In this document: positions 16,458 to 24,459 of the stretch, one piece after another
Layout: every line of letters starts with the position of its first letter
How positions within the stretch are numbered: position 1 is the stretch's first letter
Source: an uncultured Eubacterium sp.
GTDB taxonomy: Bacteria > Bacillota > Clostridia > Lachnospirales > Lachnospiraceae
Reading direction: 5' to 3'
Assembly (NCBI GenBank): GCA_949959185.1
Contig: CATLIX010000032.1
Span: 1-39,436 of the forward strand
DNA: 39,436 bases
Notes under the pieces: generated by a model
Seen by the model: only the letters and a program-made list of their open reading frames with translations
Database searches by the model: none
What the model was told of the DNA's origin: nothing
Made by a program: the position numbers and the translations under genes

Positions 16458-16500
16458 GAATCCTGTTTGCGAAAAAATCGTTTACAGGATTCTTTTTCTT
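16458..16500 (+). terminator. Terminator of the glucuronide operon
   Basis: Arms GAATCCTGT (16458-16466) and ACAGGATTC (16484-16492) are perfect and followed by TTTTTCTT. It separates kdgK from the MNT/HEPN pair. Confidence 0.75.
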
Positions 16501-16589
16501 GCTTTTGAGAAAAAGATATTATATGATACAGGCAGGAAATGAAACAGACAATCGAAAGCAGCGCCATCAGAGGAAAAGGAGACATAGCA

Positions 16590-16931
16590 ATGTGTACGAA
16601 AAATGGACTGAATACAGTGGTACAAAGACTGGCACATATATATCGTTCCGTGTATGGCGGAGAGCTTGTTCAGGTGATTCTGTACGGTTCTTATGCAAGA
16701 GGAGATTATAGTGGAGAATCTGATGTGGATATTGTTGCCATCGTACATGGGGAGCGTACTGTACTGCAGGAACAGTTAAAAAAAGTATGGGATTTGTCAT
16801 GTGAACTGGAATTGGAGTATGGTATGTTAATTTCTCCTACAGTGATTCCCTATGAAGAATTTGAAAAGTACAGGCAGGATCTGCCTTATTACCAGAATAT
16901 TGCTCAGGAGGGAGTGGTGGTAGTTGCCTGA
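16590..16931 (+). CDS. MNT-type nucleotidyltransferase (MntA-like antitoxin candidate)
   Basis: A 113-residue minimal nucleotidyltransferase. The motif GS-x10-DxD is exact (Gly33-Ser34, Asp45, Asp47 in LYGSYARGDYSGESDVD). In known MntA-HepT modules this enzyme adds AMP groups to the HEPN partner and silences it. The ATG at 16590 follows AAAAGGAG by about 8 nt. The 3' end overlaps the HEPN gene by 8 nt, giving coupled translation. An antitoxin or house-cleaning role is inferred from family and pairing; it could also be a non-toxic MNT/HEPN couple of unknown substrate. Confidence 0.85.
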   Translation: MCTKNGLNTVVQRLAHIYRSVYGGELVQVILYGSYARGDYSGESDVDIVAIVHGERTVLQEQLKKVWDLSCELELEYGMLISPTVIPYEEFEKYRQDLPYYQNIAQEGVVVVA

Positions 16932-17310
16932 AAACAGAAAAGAGCTGATGGAGTACCGTCTTGAAAGTGCCAGGGAGCGTCTGAAATCGGCAAAAGTGCT
17001 GCTGGAATGCGGAAGTTATAAGGATTCTGTGGGAAGGTCTTACTACGCAATGTTTACGGCTGTCAGAGCGCTTCTGGCAAAAGACGGAATTGATTATTCC
17101 AAACATGCCGGAGTCATTTCTTATTTTCAGAAAGAATATATCAAAACAGGACAGCTCGATAAAAAGTATTCCAAATATTTGAGTCAGGCATTTCAGATAA
17201 GAAATAACACAGATTATTCAGATTTTTTTATGGTTTCTCAGTCAGACGCAAAAGAGCAGTATGACAAAGCAGAGGAGTTTCTGGATGTAATTGGAAAATA
17301 TCTGGCATAG
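16924..17310 (+). CDS. HEPN-domain protein (HepT-like partner)
   Basis: A 128-residue all-helical protein with HEPN features: ARERLKSAKVLLECGSYKDSVGRSYYAMFTAVRALL split over helices 1-3, SKHAGVISYF, and QIRNNTDY at residues 91-98. The TTG start at 16924 is supported by GGAG 9 nt upstream inside the previous gene; ATG at 16948 is an alternative. The classical RNase motif R-x4-6-H is not found: Arg93 is followed by Asn, Asn, Thr, Asp97 and Tyr98, without His. It belongs to the RxxxDY type of HEPN proteins, whose activity is less certain than HepT. Translationally coupled to the MNT gene. Confidence 0.82.
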   Translation: MPENRKELMEYRLESARERLKSAKVLLECGSYKDSVGRSYYAMFTAVRALLAKDGIDYSKHAGVISYFQKEYIKTGQLDKKYSKYLSQAFQIRNNTDYSDFFMVSQSDAKEQYDKAEEFLDVIGKYLA

Positions 17311-17328
17311 TAAAATGTACAGTTAAAT

Positions 17329-17772
17329 TTATGGGATTTGTAAGATTCTTTTTCGGACTTCTTCCAGCAGCAGAGGCTGTATCAGGGGATACGTCCATTC
17401 CTGTTCTTCTGGCAGTTTGTCCACCAGAATAATTTTTTCTATTTCACTGTGGAGTTCGGGCTCGAAACTTTGAATATCAGCATAAAACAGCATTCCGAAA
17501 GAGATTTCTCCGGTCTCATTTACTCTGGTTTTACCGGTTACGGAATAAGCGCATACAGGCTGCAGGGTGAAAGAAACTGCGCCTGTTTCTTCATACAGTT
17601 CCCGCCGGGCGGTCTGAAAGATGGTTTCCTGTCCTTCCCTCCGTCCGCCGGGACATTCCCAGGTAGCGCGCTCTCTGTGCCTGCAGAATACCCATTTTCC
17701 ATCCGCTCTGGCGGCAATAACCGCAAATTTCAATAACATGTCTTCTGCCTGTTCGTAAAATTCAACTTTCAT
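17329..17772 (-). CDS. Nudix hydrolase
   Basis: A 147-residue hydrolase of nucleoside-diphosphate-linked compounds. The Nudix box is complete: Gly43-x5-Glu49-x7-Arg57-Glu58-Leu-Tyr-Glu61-Glu62-x-Gly64 (GGRREGQETI through ELYEETG), preceded by the HRERATWECPGG strand. GGAGG lies just upstream of the ATG at 17772. It converges with the HEPN gene, with 18 nt between stops and no clear terminator. Substrate is unknown; the short form is similar to 8-oxo-dGTP or ADP-ribose-type enzymes, but the sequence does not decide. Confidence 0.88.
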   Translation of the reverse strand: MKVEFYEQAEDMLLKFAVIAARADGKWVFCRHRERATWECPGGRREGQETIFQTARRELYEETGAVSFTLQPVCAYSVTGKTRVNETGEISFGMLFYADIQSFEPELHSEIEKIILVDKLPEEQEWTYPLIQPLLLEEVRKRILQIP

Positions 17773-17805
17773 CTATACCTCCGGAAATGCTACTCTGTAC
17801 AAATA

Positions 17806-17921
17806 CCATAATCAATTCGTGACAAGCTATAATATCTGCCGATATTATACCATAATCACTTCGTGATAAGATATGGTAATCTATGCGCACTTCGGCGCGT
17901 ATAATATCTGCCGATATTATA
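17806..17921. repeat. Duplicated palindromic block between nudix and marR genes
   Basis: The 22-bp dyad TATAATATC-TGCC-GATATTATA occurs identically at 17828-17849 and 17900-17921 (72 bp apart). A second pair, CCATAATCAATTCGTGACAAG (from 17807) and a variant with ACTTCGTGATAAG (from 17850), alternates with it. Further small dyads are ATCAC-TTC-GTGAT and ATGCGC...GCGC at 17884-17899. The block fills most of the 307-bp gap before marR; nothing coding is seen. It may hold operators or be an intergenic repeat. Confidence 0.7.
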
Positions 17922-18002
17922 GTTCATCCGCAGAGGAATGTCAAGGGAGTTTCCAATAAAAACAGAACTTATATTCGAATAAATAATTTTAGAAAATGTT
18001 TC

Positions 18003-18030
18003 TTGACAATATAATTTATCTGCATATAAT
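18003..18030 (+). promoter_or_regulatory. marR-exporter promoter
   Basis: TTGACA (18003-18008) and TATAAT (18025-18030), both perfect consensus, have a 16-bp spacer. A 10-bp palindrome TATTCGAATA (17972-17981) lies about 20 bp upstream of the -35 and is a possible operator for the MarR protein. Confidence 0.8.
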
Positions 18031-18079
18031 AGTTCCATATAAAACAATTAAAATTTGTTTTCAGGAGGCGCGCCATGAA

Positions 18080-18610
18080 ATGAACAGAAAGGATACGCTG
18101 GGTTTTCTGATAAAAACGCTGGATAATCTGTTTTTTCGGAATATGATTGCATTTGAAACCAGTCAGAAAGGGATTGATGAAGTGACGGTTATGCATGGCT
18201 GGATTCTGGGCTTTCTGTATGAGAATGCCGGCAGGGAGATTTTTCAGAAAGATATAGAAACGGAATTTTCCATTGCCAGATCCACGGTCACCAGCATTGT
18301 CAAGCTGATGGAGAAAAAAGGATATATCTGCCGGGAATCCGTAAAGCAGGACGCCCGCTTAAAGAAACTGGTTCTGACCGAAAAGGGCAGAGAGATTCAT
18401 GAGCAGCATATCGGGTATATTGATATGCTGGAAGAACAATGCAAACGGAATATTACACCGGAGGAAATGGAGCTGTTTCTGAGGGTTGCAGGAAAGCTGA
18501 AGCAGAATCTGGAGGAAGATATTGCACGCAGTTATTCACAGATTTGCGTTTCCAGGAAAAAACAGAAGAAGAATGATTTCAGGACGGATAAGGAGGGACA
18601 GGAATGGTAA
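18080..18610 (+). CDS. MarR-family regulator
   Basis: A 176-residue winged-helix regulator. The DNA-binding part runs over DIETEFSIARSTVTSIVKLMEKKGYI and the wing SVKQDARLKKLVLTEKG, as in MarR proteins that control multidrug exporters. The ATG at 18080 is used; AGGAGG at 18063-18068 is 11 nt upstream, and another ATG at 18075 opens only a two-codon frame (ATG AAA TGA) overlapping it, which may damp initiation. The C-terminal 20 residues are basic (RKKQKK). Its end overlaps the first exporter gene by 7 nt, so regulator and transporter form one operon. The ligand is probably a drug or metabolite. Confidence 0.88.
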   Translation: MNRKDTLGFLIKTLDNLFFRNMIAFETSQKGIDEVTVMHGWILGFLYENAGREIFQKDIETEFSIARSTVTSIVKLMEKKGYICRESVKQDARLKKLVLTEKGREIHEQHIGYIDMLEEQCKRNITPEEMELFLRVAGKLKQNLEEDIARSYSQICVSRKKQKKNDFRTDKEGQEW

Positions 18611-20355
18611 AAACAATTTTGGGACAGGTAAAGGAATTTAAGAAAGATTCCCTTATCACACCTGTCTGTATGATTCTGGAAGTGATTATGGAAATGCTCA
18701 TACCGTTGTTAATGGCTGCCATAATTGACAACGGTGTGGAAAAAGGGGATATGAATTATATTTACAGGACGGGGGCTGCCATGATGGTGCTGGCGGCACT
18801 GGGCCTGCTGGCAGGCATGATGGGGGCAAAATATGGAGCCAGTGCGTCTACAGGTCTTGCAAAGAACCTGAGAACTGCCATGTTTGATAATATTCAGAGT
18901 TTTTCCTTTGCCAATATTGACAAATTTTCCACAGCGGGCCTGGTAACCCGTCTGACTACGGATGTTACCAATATCCAGAACGCATATCAGATGATACTGC
19001 GGATGTGCGTGCGTGCGCCCATCAGTATGATAACCGCCATGATTATGGCGTTTCTGATTAATGCCAGACTGGCAAGTATTTACCTGATTGCCGTAATTCT
19101 GCTGGGATGCTGCCTGTTTCTGATTATGAGAAAGGCTACCGGATATTTCAGAGAAATATTTCCAAAATATGATGATCTGAATGCCAGTGTACAGGAAAAT
19201 GTATCGGCCATCCGGGTGGTGAAGGCTTATGTGCGGGAAGATTATGAAAATGAGAAATTTACCGGAGCCAGCGGTAATATTTACAATATGTTTACCAAAG
19301 CGGAGAATATTCTGACCTGGAATGCACCCCTTATGCAGGTGGCCGTCTACGGCTGTATTCTGGCCATAAGCTGGCTGGGAGCCAAAATGATTATCACTGA
19401 CGCCCTGACCACCGGGCAGCTTATGAGCCTGCTGACCTACTGCATGAATATTCTCATGAGCCTGATGATGCTTTCCATGATTTTTGTTATGGTGACCATG
19501 AGTATGGCCAGCGCGGAACGTATCGCAGAAGTGATTAACGAAACCAGCAGCCTGTCCAAGCCGGAACATCCCGTGACAGAAGTGCCGGATGGAAGGATTG
19601 TCTTTGAGCATGTGGACTTTGCCTATCATGCAAAAAGTGAGGAACCGGTATTGAAGGACATCAATCTGGAAATCCGGGCAGGAGAGACCATTGGCATTAT
19701 CGGCGGCACCGGAAGCGCCAAGTCCAGCCTGGTGAACCTGATCAGCCGCCTGTATGATGTGACTGCCGGCAGCGTGTCCGTGGGCGGCATTAACGTAAAA
19801 TCATATGATATGGAAGCATTGCGGAATCAGGTGTCGGTGGTGCTCCAGAAAAATGTGCTGTTTTCCGGTACCATACTGGAAAATCTCCGGTGGGGAGATA
19901 AAAATGCCACAAAAGAAGATTGTGTCCGGGTGTGCAAAATGGCATGTGCCCATGAATTTATTAAACAGTTTCCGGATGGATATGATACTTATATTGAACA
20001 GGGCGGAAGCAATGTGTCCGGCGGCCAGAAGCAAAGGCTCTGTATTGCCAGGGCGTTGCTGAAAAAGCCGAAAATTCTGATTCTGGATGATTCCACCAGT
20101 GCTGTGGATACAGCCACCGACAGTAAAATCCGGCAGGCCTTTGCCACGGAAATTCCGGATACCACAAAACTGATTATTGCCCAGCGCGTTTCCAGTGTGC
20201 AGAATGCGGACCGGATTATTGTGATGGATAACGGAAAGGTGGCTGATTTTGGCAGCCATGAAGAATTACTGAAAACCAGTGAAATCTACCGGGATGTGTA
20301 TGAGTCTCAGACGGGAGGCGGCGGAGATTTTGACCAGCAGGGAGGTGAAAAATAA
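18604..20355 (+). CDS. ABC exporter half-transporter, degenerate-site subunit
   Basis: A 583-residue fusion of six transmembrane helices (~15-310) and an ATPase domain (~340-575), type IV (multidrug/lipid) exporter fold. Walker A is GGTGSAKSS (Lys373), the signature is canonical VSGGQKQR, and Walker B is LILDD, with Asp496 replacing the catalytic Glu. The switch histidine is also changed (IIAQRVSSV instead of AHR). It therefore supplies the degenerate ATP site of a heterodimer while its intact signature completes the active site on the partner. The start overlaps marR and the stop overlaps the partner start, so stoichiometric translation is expected. Substrate unknown. Confidence 0.9.
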   Translation: MVKTILGQVKEFKKDSLITPVCMILEVIMEMLIPLLMAAIIDNGVEKGDMNYIYRTGAAMMVLAALGLLAGMMGAKYGASASTGLAKNLRTAMFDNIQSFSFANIDKFSTAGLVTRLTTDVTNIQNAYQMILRMCVRAPISMITAMIMAFLINARLASIYLIAVILLGCCLFLIMRKATGYFREIFPKYDDLNASVQENVSAIRVVKAYVREDYENEKFTGASGNIYNMFTKAENILTWNAPLMQVAVYGCILAISWLGAKMIITDALTTGQLMSLLTYCMNILMSLMMLSMIFVMVTMSMASAERIAEVINETSSLSKPEHPVTEVPDGRIVFEHVDFAYHAKSEEPVLKDINLEIRAGETIGIIGGTGSAKSSLVNLISRLYDVTAGSVSVGGINVKSYDMEALRNQVSVVLQKNVLFSGTILENLRWGDKNATKEDCVRVCKMACAHEFIKQFPDGYDTYIEQGGSNVSGGQKQRLCIARALLKKPKILILDDSTSAVDTATDSKIRQAFATEIPDTTKLIIAQRVSSVQNADRIIVMDNGKVADFGSHEELLKTSEIYRDVYESQTGGGGDFDQQGGEK

Positions 20356-22334
20356 TGGCAGAAGCAGGAAAAGCAGAAATGCATAAAAAGCAGGAAAACG
20401 TACGGAGCACAGGGCCTCAGCCAAAAGGGCCTGGGGGAAAAGGGCCGCGGGGGCCGAAACCGAAGATTAAGAATCCTGGAAAACTGTTTGCCAGGCTGAT
20501 GAAGTATATTTTTGCCAACTATAAATTTCACATTATCTTTGTGGCGGTGGGTATTCTTGTGGGGGTGTTTGCAAATGTGCAGGGCACTCTGTTCATGCAG
20601 ACATTGATTGATGATTACGTTTTGCCTTTGATGGGCACAGAGCATCCGGATTTCGGCCCTCTGACGGCAGCCATCGGCCGGGTAGGTGTGATTTACGGTA
20701 TGGGGGCCCTTTTCACCTGGGCCTATAACCGGGTGATGGTAAAAGTGACTCAGGGAACGCTGCGCAGGCTCCGGGACGAGATGTTCACCCATATGGAAAG
20801 CCTGCCGATTAAATACTTTGACACCCATTCCCATGGAGATATCATGTCCGTATACACCAATGACATTGATACGCTGCGGCAGATGATCAGCCAGAGCCTG
20901 CCTCAGCTTTTATCCAGTATTATCATGGTGGTGAGCGTTCTGGCCAGCATGATGATTCTGAATGTACCCCTGACCGTTGTTACCCTTCTGATGGTGGCGG
21001 TCATGTTGTTTGCCACCAAAACATTTGCGGGAAAGAGCGGAAAATATTTCATTGCCCAGCAGAAGGATCTGGGAAAAGTCAACGGCTATATTGAAGAGAT
21101 GATGGAAGGACAGAAAGTGGTAAAAGTATTCTGCCACGAGGAGGAGAGCAAAAAGCGCTTTCAGGATTTGAATGAGGAACTGTTTGCAAGCGCCAACAGT
21201 GCGAATAAGTTTGCAAATATGCTGGGCCCTGTGAATCTGCAGCTTGGAAATATGAGTTATGTGGTCTGCGCTGTGGTGGGCGGAATTCTTGCTCTGAACC
21301 ATACGGGCGGTTTTACACTGGGAGGACTTGCCAGTTTTCTGGCCTTTAACCGGAGCTTTAACATGCCCATTAACCAGGTGAGCCAGCAGTTAAACAGCGT
21401 AGTGATGGCTCTGGCAGGAGCAGAGCGTGTATTTGCCCTGCTGGATGAAAAACCTGAGGCGGACAACGGATATGTAACGCTGGTCAATGCCAGAAAGGAA
21501 AACGGTGTTCTGACAGAGTCAGAGCAGCGGACCGGACTGTGGGCCTGGAAACATTTCCATCAGGCAGAAGGCACCACAGATTATATTGAACTGACCGGGG
21601 ACGTGGTGTTTGATGATGTGGACTTCGGATATAATCCGGACAAAATCGTCCTCCACAACGTAAAAATGTTTGCAAATGCAGGACAGAAAATCGCATTTGT
21701 AGGTTCAACAGGAGCTGGAAAAACCACCATTACCAATCTGATTAACCGGTTCTATGATATTCAGGACGGAAAAATCCGGTACGACGGAATCAACATTAAT
21801 AAAATCAGAAAAGCAGACCTGCGGCGTTCTCTTGGGATTGTACTGCAGGATACCCATCTGTTTACCAACACGGTTATGGAAAATATCCGGTATGGGAAGC
21901 TGGACGCCACGGACGAGGAAGTCATTGCCGCCGCAAAACTTGCCAATGCGGATAAATTTATACGCAGGCTGCCGGAAGGATATCACACCATGCTTACCGG
22001 AGACGGAGCCAATCTGAGCCAGGGACAGCGGCAGCTTCTGGCCATTGCCAGAGCAGCGGTGGCGGACCCGCCGGTACTGATTCTGGATGAAGCTACCAGC
22101 TCCATTGATACCAGAACGGAACGTCTGGTACAGGACGGTATGGATAAACTGATGAAAGGCAGAACTACCTTTGTCATTGCCCACAGGCTTTCCACGGTGC
22201 GAAACAGCGACTGTATTATGGTGCTGGAGCAGGGCAGGATTATTGAGCGGGGTACCCATGATGACCTGATTGCCCGGCAGGGCAGATATTATCAGCTCTA
22301 CACAGGGAAAATGCCGGGACTGGCCGCAGAATAA
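20355..22334 (+). CDS. ABC exporter half-transporter, catalytic subunit
   Basis: A 659-residue partner of the preceding protein. A Gly/Pro/Lys-rich N-terminal extension of about 50 residues precedes six helices (~55-370), and the ATPase domain spans ~415-650. Walker A is GSTGAGKTT (Lys456), Walker [12 protein letters not shown] has the catalytic Glu579, and the switch is IAHRLSTV. The signature is LSQGQRQ with Gln in place of the second Gly residue. So Walker motifs here pair with the good signature of the first subunit, and the weak signature pairs with the degenerate site, the pattern of asymmetric heterodimers. The start codon overlaps the previous stop. Probably a drug or peptide exporter under MarR control. 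Confidence 0.9.
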   Translation: MAEAGKAEMHKKQENVRSTGPQPKGPGGKGPRGPKPKIKNPGKLFARLMKYIFANYKFHIIFVAVGILVGVFANVQGTLFMQTLIDDYVLPLMGTEHPDFGPLTAAIGRVGVIYGMGALFTWAYNRVMVKVTQGTLRRLRDEMFTHMESLPIKYFDTHSHGDIMSVYTNDIDTLRQMISQSLPQLLSSIIMVVSVLASMMILNVPLTVVTLLMVAVMLFATKTFAGKSGKYFIAQQKDLGKVNGYIEEMMEGQKVVKVFCHEEESKKRFQDLNEELFASANSANKFANMLGPVNLQLGNMSYVVCAVVGGILALNHTGGFTLGGLASFLAFNRSFNMPINQVSQQLNSVVMALAGAERVFALLDEKPEADNGYVTLVNARKENGVLTESEQRTGLWAWKHFHQAEGTTDYIELTGDVVFDDVDFGYNPDKIVLHNVKMFANAGQKIAFVGSTGAGKTTITNLINRFYDIQDGKIRYDGININKIRKADLRRSLGIVLQDTHLFTNTVMENIRYGKLDATDEEVIAAAKLANADKFIRRLPEGYHTMLTGDGANLSQGQRQLLAIARAAVADPPVLILDEATSSIDTRTERLVQDGMDKLMKGRTTFVIAHRLSTVRNSDCIMVLEQGRIIERGTHDDLIARQGRYYQLYTGKMPGLAAE

Positions 22335-22372
22335 AAAGCTGGAAATTTCGGAAGAAGTGTAGTATAGTTTAC

Positions 22373-22453
22373 ACTGAGGAGGGACCCAACGGAGTTGGGA
22401 GGAGACCTGAGTGTGCAGAAACTGAGGAGGGACCCAACGGAGCTGGGAGGAGA
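22373..22453 (+). repeat. Tandem repeat (two 33-nt units) carrying ribosome-binding sites
   Basis: Units at 22373-22405 and 22421-22453 differ at one base and are 48 nt apart start to start. Each contains a GAGGAGGGACC stretch, a CCCAAC-GGA-GTTGGG hairpin (CCCAAC/GCTGGG in unit two) and an end GGAGGAGA. The second GGAGGAGA is the ribosome-binding site of the chemoreceptor gene. The first copy has no start codon at the right distance. Confidence 0.75.
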
Positions 22454-22459
22454 AGAAAA

Positions 22460-23770
22460 ATGCAGAAGACAGAGAAAAGCAGAAAACTGCTGGGAGCTGC
22501 CCTTGGCGTGGCGGTCATGCTTATTTTGATTATCGGAGGAAGCTCCGTGGGCATTCTTCAGCTTGTTTCAAATGGAAAAATGTCCGTTTTTGACGGAATG
22601 GTGGCACTGGTTGTTGTTGACATTATTATTCTGGCAATTGTACTGGCGGCGGGAAAGAGGCTGTTTGACAGGATACATATTATTGTGGGGAATCTTGGCA
22701 GGATTGCGGACGGAAGCCTGACGCTGGAAGATAACAGGCTGGCAGAGCGGAGAGATGAGCTGGGAGAAATGGTACGCTCCATGAATTCTCTGGTGGTGTC
22801 TTTTGCACAACTGATTACCAGTGTGAATAATGCCACAGATTCGCTGACGGAAGTTTCGGAAGATTTTAACGATTCTTTTCGGAATCTGGCTGCCGCTATG
22901 GAAATAGTGGACAGAGAAGTGGGTTCCATCGGAGGAAATACAGCTTCCCAGGCAGAGCGGACACAGGATATCAGTATACAGATTACGGAGATGAGCCATG
23001 CCATTGACGTGATTGCAGAAAATGTGGGAATGCTCACCAGAAGCGCGGATACCATGAAAAACTGCAGTGAGACTGCCGAGAAAATTATGGGAGATCTGGT
23101 TTCTATCAATCAGACCAGCAGTCAGGCCATTTCAGAGGTAAGAGCTCAGACAGCTGTGACGAATCAGTCAGCCATGCAGATTCGCACCGTTACGGAGATT
23201 ATTGCCGGAATTTCCAGTCAGACCAATCTTCTGGCATTGAATGCCAGTATTGAAGCGGCAAGAGCCGGAGAACAGGGCAGAGGATTTGCGGTGGTGGCAG
23301 AGGAAATCCGTACGCTGGCAGACCAGTCCGGAGAATCTTCAGAACAGATTAATAATATAGTAAATGAACTGATTCAGAATTCCAATGTGAGTGTGGATAT
23401 TACACAGAAAGTTGCCGAAGCCTTTCAGAGACAGACGGAGAAAATTCAGGAGACAAAAGGAATTTTCACATCGCTGAACCATGAAATTGAGCAGGTAGGA
23501 GACTCCATCGGCGGAATTGCCTCAGAAGTAACGGGACTGAAAACTTCCAAAGATACCATAGAGGACGGCGCAGCCACATTGACAGAGACGGCGGAAGCCA
23601 ATACCAGGAGCGCTCAGGATACTCTGGAATCCATGGAAGAATTTAAGGAAATCGTGGAAAAATGCAAATCATCCACGGAACAGATACAGACTGTATCCGG
23701 GGAACTGATTGAAAATATCCATAAATTTGATATCAGAAAATTAAAAGAAGAAGTCCGGGAAATTTTATAA
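22460..23770 (+). CDS. Methyl-accepting chemotaxis protein without extracellular sensor domain
   Basis: A 436-residue chemoreceptor. Two hydrophobic helices (about 10-32 and 43-65) are separated by only ~10 residues, leaving no room for a periplasmic ligand domain. A HAMP-like linker (~67-120) follows, then a long coiled-coil signalling domain with the conserved hairpin tip [20 protein letters not shown] and [20 protein letters not shown]. The receptor may sense membrane state or an intracellular or helix-embedded cue, or work with another protein. It lies downstream of the ABC exporter and could report on its activity; this is inferred. No che or flagellar genes are in the window. Confidence 0.9.
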   Translation: MQKTEKSRKLLGAALGVAVMLILIIGGSSVGILQLVSNGKMSVFDGMVALVVVDIIILAIVLAAGKRLFDRIHIIVGNLGRIADGSLTLEDNRLAERRDELGEMVRSMNSLVVSFAQLITSVNNATDSLTEVSEDFNDSFRNLAAAMEIVDREVGSIGGNTASQAERTQDISIQITEMSHAIDVIAENVGMLTRSADTMKNCSETAEKIMGDLVSINQTSSQAISEVRAQTAVTNQSAMQIRTVTEIIAGISSQTNLLALNASIEAARAGEQGRGFAVVAEEIRTLADQSGESSEQINNIVNELIQNSNVSVDITQKVAEAFQRQTEKIQETKGIFTSLNHEIEQVGDSIGGIASEVTGLKTSKDTIEDGAATLTETAEANTRSAQDTLESMEEFKEIVEKCKSSTEQIQTVSGELIENIHKFDIRKLKEEVREIL

Positions 23771-23812
23771 TTCCCTGCCGGAGCAGGAAAAGGACCGGAA
23801 CAGAAGAAAGAC

Positions 23813-23849
23813 CCCCGCTCGCACGGAACTATGTGAGCGGGGATTTATC
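23813..23849 (+). terminator. Terminator after the chemoreceptor gene
   Basis: CCCCGCTCGCAC (23813-23824) pairs with GTGAGCGGGG (23833-23842), with one bulge in the stem, followed by ATTTATCTT. The T tract is short, so efficiency is uncertain. Confidence 0.6.
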
Positions 23850-23980
23850 TTATCAGGAAAATAAAATGCAACATTCTGGCAGGAAAAGGACTCTTATAAT
23901 ATAAATGGAGAAATGAAAGAGATATGTACATAGATTAGATAAATCCGGATATCCGATTCACTTCAGGAGGGAGGCTCCAT

Positions 23981-24457
23981 ATGGAAGAATTTATGCGGTG
24001 TTATGAAAAAGTCTATCCGCAGATGTACCGAACAGCCTGGCTTTATCTGCAGAACCGGCAGGAAGCAGAAGACGCAGTGCAGGACGCGGTACTGGCTGCG
24101 TATGAAAAATATGATCAGCTCAGGGACAGAGAAAAATTTGGGCCCTGGATTATGCAGATTCTGGTAAATCGCTGCAGGAGAAGGAGTAAAACCTGGTTTC
24201 GCAGGGAGGAACGTATGGAGGATATTTCTTCCGCACAGGAAAAATCCCTGTCCGTAGAACCGGATTTTGCCACGGCGTCTGCAGTGAAACAGGTTTTTTG
24301 GGAGTTGAAAGAGGAGGAACGGTTTGTGGTGGCTTTATCCGTGTTTGGCGGATATACCAGCGAGGAAATTGCGGGCATTCTGGGAAAGAACCACAGTACC
24401 GTCCGCTCCGGGTACCGGAGGGCGCTCCAAAAAATGAGAAAGAAGCTGGAGGTGTAA
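23981..24457 (+). CDS. ECF-type RNA polymerase sigma factor
   Basis: A 158-residue sigma-70 family factor with only regions 2 and 4. Region 2 spans ~10-75 (LQNRQEAEDAVQDAVLAAYEKYDQLRDREKFGPWIMQILVNRCRR in pieces), and region 4 ~100-155 (LKEEERFVVALSVFGGYTSEEIAGILGKNHSTVRSGYRRALQKM). AGGAGGGAGG precedes the ATG. The gene is followed 2 nt later by a membrane protein that probably holds it inactive. Upstream, TGCAAC (23867-23872) followed by GACTC about 17 nt later is a possible ECF-type self-promoter, and a TATAAT lies at 23895-23900; neither is certain. Confidence 0.9.
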   Translation: MEEFMRCYEKVYPQMYRTAWLYLQNRQEAEDAVQDAVLAAYEKYDQLRDREKFGPWIMQILVNRCRRRSKTWFRREERMEDISSAQEKSLSVEPDFATASAVKQVFWELKEEERFVVALSVFGGYTSEEIAGILGKNHSTVRSGYRRALQKMRKKLEV

Positions 24458-24459
24458 GG

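Noticed and set aside
17806-17921. Possible CRISPR array
   Set aside because: Only two copies of the palindromic unit, unequal spacing, adjoining repeats and no cas genes.
22373-22453. Possible CRISPR or riboswitch
   Set aside because: Two tandem units with a 15-nt gap and a ribosome-binding site inside fit a local duplication; no known riboswitch core is seen.
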